DNA of 41,664 nt from an uncultured Flavobacteriales bacterium (lineage in GTDB: Bacteria > Bacteroidota > Bacteroidia > Flavobacteriales_E > Vicingaceae), in assembly GCA_937901255.1 (NCBI GenBank), contig CALCHN010000022.1:1-41664 (forward strand), written 5' to 3'. The position numbers were made by a program, and so were the translations under genes. The notes under the pieces were generated by a model that ran no database searches, was not told the DNA's origin, and worked only from the letters and a program-made list of their open reading frames with translations. Positions 40,210 to 41,664 of this stretch are shown here, piece after piece (position 1 is the stretch's first letter; the number at the start of each line of letters is the position of its first letter).

Positions 40210-40659
40210 TTAAAACTTCTTAGCCCTATCCATTTCTCTTTTGGTATCTTTTGCTTTTAGTGTTTCACGTTTATCGTGAAGTTTTTTACCCTTAGCTAAT
40301 GCTATTTCTAACTTAGCAAAACCTTTGTTATTAATAAATAAGCTAACTGGAATAATGGTTAGACCAACATCTTTTTTCTTCTTTTGGAGTTTGCTTAATT
40401 CACTTCTATTAAGCAACAACTTCCTTACCCTACGTGGTTCGTGGTTGTTATAGGTTCCTTGTTCATACTCTGCAATAAAAACATTTTTTACAAACAATTC
40501 ATCATTATTAAAAAAGCAATAACCCTCTGCAATATTAGCTTTTCCGGCTCTAATAGATTTTATTTCGGTCCCCGTAAGCTGAATGCCTGCAGTAAAAGTC
40601 TCTAAAAACTCATACTCAAACTTCGCCTTTCTGTTTTTTATGTTGATTTTATCACCCAC
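40210..40659 (-). CDS. smpB: SsrA-binding protein SmpB
   Basis: Partner of tmRNA in rescuing stalled ribosomes. The 149-residue protein has the beta-barrel with INIKNRKAKFEYEFLETFTAGIQLTGTEIKSIRAGKANIAEGYC and the basic C-terminal helix (GKKLHDKRETLKAKDTKREMDRAKKF) that enters the decoding site. The start is a GTG at 40659. A TAATTTTG box (complement of 40664-40671) is only 4 bp upstream; used as a promoter it would give an almost leaderless mRNA. Heptamer-like repeats (40682-40760) fill the region upstream. The ssrA gene is not in this window. Confidence 0.97.
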   Translation of the reverse strand: MGDKINIKNRKAKFEYEFLETFTAGIQLTGTEIKSIRAGKANIAEGYCFFNNDELFVKNVFIAEYEQGTYNNHEPRRVRKLLLNRSELSKLQKKKKDVGLTIIPVSLFINNKGFAKLEIALAKGKKLHDKRETLKAKDTKREMDRAKKF

Positions 40660-40681
40660 GACACAAAATTAGACAAGATAA

Positions 40682-40760
40682 TTGTTATTTGTTATTTGTT
40701 AATCGTTATTTGTTAATAGTTTCACAAACCTCAAACCTCAAACCTCAAACCTGAAACATT
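40682..40760. repeat. Compound heptamer array between smpB and the ZIP gene
   Basis: Two blocks share a period of 7: TTTGTTA-type units (TTTGTTA, TTTGTTA, ATCGTTA, TTTGTTA) followed by CAAACCT units (three or more exact copies, then CAAACCT-GAAACAT). The array fills the spacer from just upstream of the smpB start to the ZIP gene stop. Confidence 0.85.
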
Positions 40761-40763
40761 TAA

Positions 40764-41585
40764 TCACCCCAATCCCACATCTAAGGTCATCATCACAATA
40801 AAACCTAAGATAAACCCAAGGGTAGCAATATCGGTATATTTATCTCTTTGGGTTTCGGGTATCACTTCTTCTACCACTACATAAATCATTGCTCCTGCGG
40901 CAAAAGCCAAGGCATAAGGTAAAATTGGCTGAAAAGTAAAGACTGCCCATGCTCCAAGAACTGCTGCAAAAGGCTCTACAATGGCTGACAGTTGTCCATA
41001 ATTAAAACTTTTCCAACGAGATAAGCCTTGCCTTCTCAACGGCATTGATACTGCTATTCCTTCCGGAAAATTTTGAATTCCAATACCTATTGCCAACGCA
41101 ATTGCCCCGCCCATTGTTGCTCCTTCTAACCCCATGGCAGCACCACCAAACAACACTCCTATTGCCAATCCTTCTGGAATATTATGCAAGGTAATTGCTA
41201 ACACCAACAAAATAGATCGGTGCCATTCCGTTTTAACGCCTTCTTTTTCTCCTTCTTTAAAATTGATGTGTAAATGAGGTAAAAACTTATCCAAGCCAAA
41301 CAAAAACATTGCTCCACCTAAAAACCCAACAGCAGCAGGAATCACTTGAACAAAGCCTTCTCCATCGCTCATTTCTATTGCCGGGTTCAACAACGACCAA
41401 AAACTTGCTGCCACCATCACGCCCCCAGTAAAGCCAAGCATTCCATCAAAAAAAGCTCTGTTCATCGTTTTAAATAAAAACACAAATGCCGCTCCTAAAG
41501 CGGTCAGTCCCCAAGTAAACAATGCTGCAATTAATGCTTGCTGTATAGGTGTTATTGATTCAAAAAATAATTTTATCTCTTCCAT
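40764..41585 (-). CDS. ZIP-family divalent metal transporter
   Basis: Moves zinc or a related divalent metal across the membrane. I start it at the ATG at 41585 (273 residues); the frame can be opened at a TTG at 41594, but the ATG is preferred. It has about eight membrane helices, and the metal-site motifs LHNIPEGLAIGV (around 135-146) and IQNFPEGIAVS (around 170-180). The second motif has Asn-Phe-Pro-Glu-Gly, so the usual His is replaced. The cytoplasmic loop with FLPHLHINFKEGEKEG carries extra His residues. It is flanked on both sides by heptamer arrays. Confidence 0.9.
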   Translation of the reverse strand: MEEIKLFFESITPIQQALIAALFTWGLTALGAAFVFLFKTMNRAFFDGMLGFTGGVMVAASFWSLLNPAIEMSDGEGFVQVIPAAVGFLGGAMFLFGLDKFLPHLHINFKEGEKEGVKTEWHRSILLVLAITLHNIPEGLAIGVLFGGAAMGLEGATMGGAIALAIGIGIQNFPEGIAVSMPLRRQGLSRWKSFNYGQLSAIVEPFAAVLGAWAVFTFQPILPYALAFAAGAMIYVVVEEVIPETQRDKYTDIATLGFILGFIVMMTLDVGLG

Positions 41586-41610
41586 CTGTGTCAATGTTTG
41601 TAGTTGTAAT

Positions 41611-41664
41611 AATTTCTAATTTCTAATTTCTAATTTCTAATTTCTAATTTCTAATTTCTAATTT
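41611..41664. repeat. Perfect AATTTCT heptamer array upstream of the ZIP gene
   Basis: More than seven in-phase copies of AATTTCT (AAATTAG-type on the minus strand) run to the end of the window and begin 26 bp upstream of the ZIP ATG. The true length is unknown because the array is cut by the window edge. Confidence 0.95.

Noticed and set aside
40664..40671. TAATTTTG as the smpB promoter -7 box
   Set aside because: It is 4 bp from the GTG start and has no TTG at a suitable distance; I keep it only as a remark because a leaderless mRNA would be needed.
41611..41664. Short tandem repeats as a CRISPR array
   Set aside because: Units are 7 bases with no spacers between them, and no cas genes are present; the same holds for the arrays at 3525 and 40682.

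Overview
The window looks like the chromosome of a low-GC member of the Bacteroidota, most likely Flavobacteriales or a near relative. Evidence: promoters of the TTG-N19-TAnnTTTG type; start codons preceded by A-rich leaders rather than Shine-Dalgarno sequences; three secreted proteins with the YPNP-type C-terminal sorting domain of the type IX secretion system (T9SS); an SprE/PorW-like T9SS lipoprotein; an F-type ATPase operon without the beta and epsilon genes; and an AtpB with an N-terminal signal peptide. No phage, complete insertion sequence, CRISPR array, rRNA or tRNA gene was recognised.

Layout. 1-2.5 kb (minus): ispD, a four-helix-bundle (23S-IVP family) gene and queA. 2.6-8.9 kb (minus): atpG, A, H, F, E and B (transcribed B-E-F-H-A-G), then DUF6168-like, AtpZ-like and bactofilin genes with their own promoter. 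9-13.5 kb: an SprE/PorW-like lipoprotein (minus) diverging from dnaX (plus). 13.6-21.1 kb (plus): a 1204-residue SBBP/PKD-like T9SS substrate, an unrecognised secreted protein, and a TPR sensor kinase with its LytTR regulator. A 264-bp MITE-like element then sits between the regulator stop codon and its terminator. 21.4-28.3 kb (minus): a universal stress protein, the fatty acid synthesis block accC-accB-fabH with rpmF and DUF177, a trmN6-like methyltransferase, rimM and rpsP. 28.5-33 kb (minus): two T9SS substrates and a compact three-gene cassette of unknown function, interspersed with several repeat elements; this is the most accessory-looking stretch. 33.1-36.4 kb: mazG, a PagL-like lipid A deacylase with a GIN-domain lipoprotein, and a RelE/ParE-type toxin-antitoxin pair. 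36.4-41.6 kb (minus): a chalcone-isomerase-like protein, YihY, rpsU, an acyl-CoA dehydrogenase, apt, smpB and a ZIP transporter.

Points most worth a second look: (1) dnaX carries a run of ten A residues exactly where domain III ends, and both shifted frames stop within a few codons, which suggests programmed gamma-subunit production by slippage; (2) degenerate arrays of period 7 (one of period 8) lie immediately upstream of the start codons of atpG, trmN6, accC, smpB and the ZIP gene; (3) an unusual set of repeat elements (an inverted-repeat element, a pair of 3'-UTR direct repeats and a REP-like palindrome) surrounds the unknown three-gene cassette; (4) a perfect 16-bp hairpin follows atpE inside the ATPase operon. 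No single gene cluster could be shown to be a new system; the cassette at 31.5-32.9 kb and the secreted-protein/sensor locus at 13.6-21.1 kb are the best candidates.
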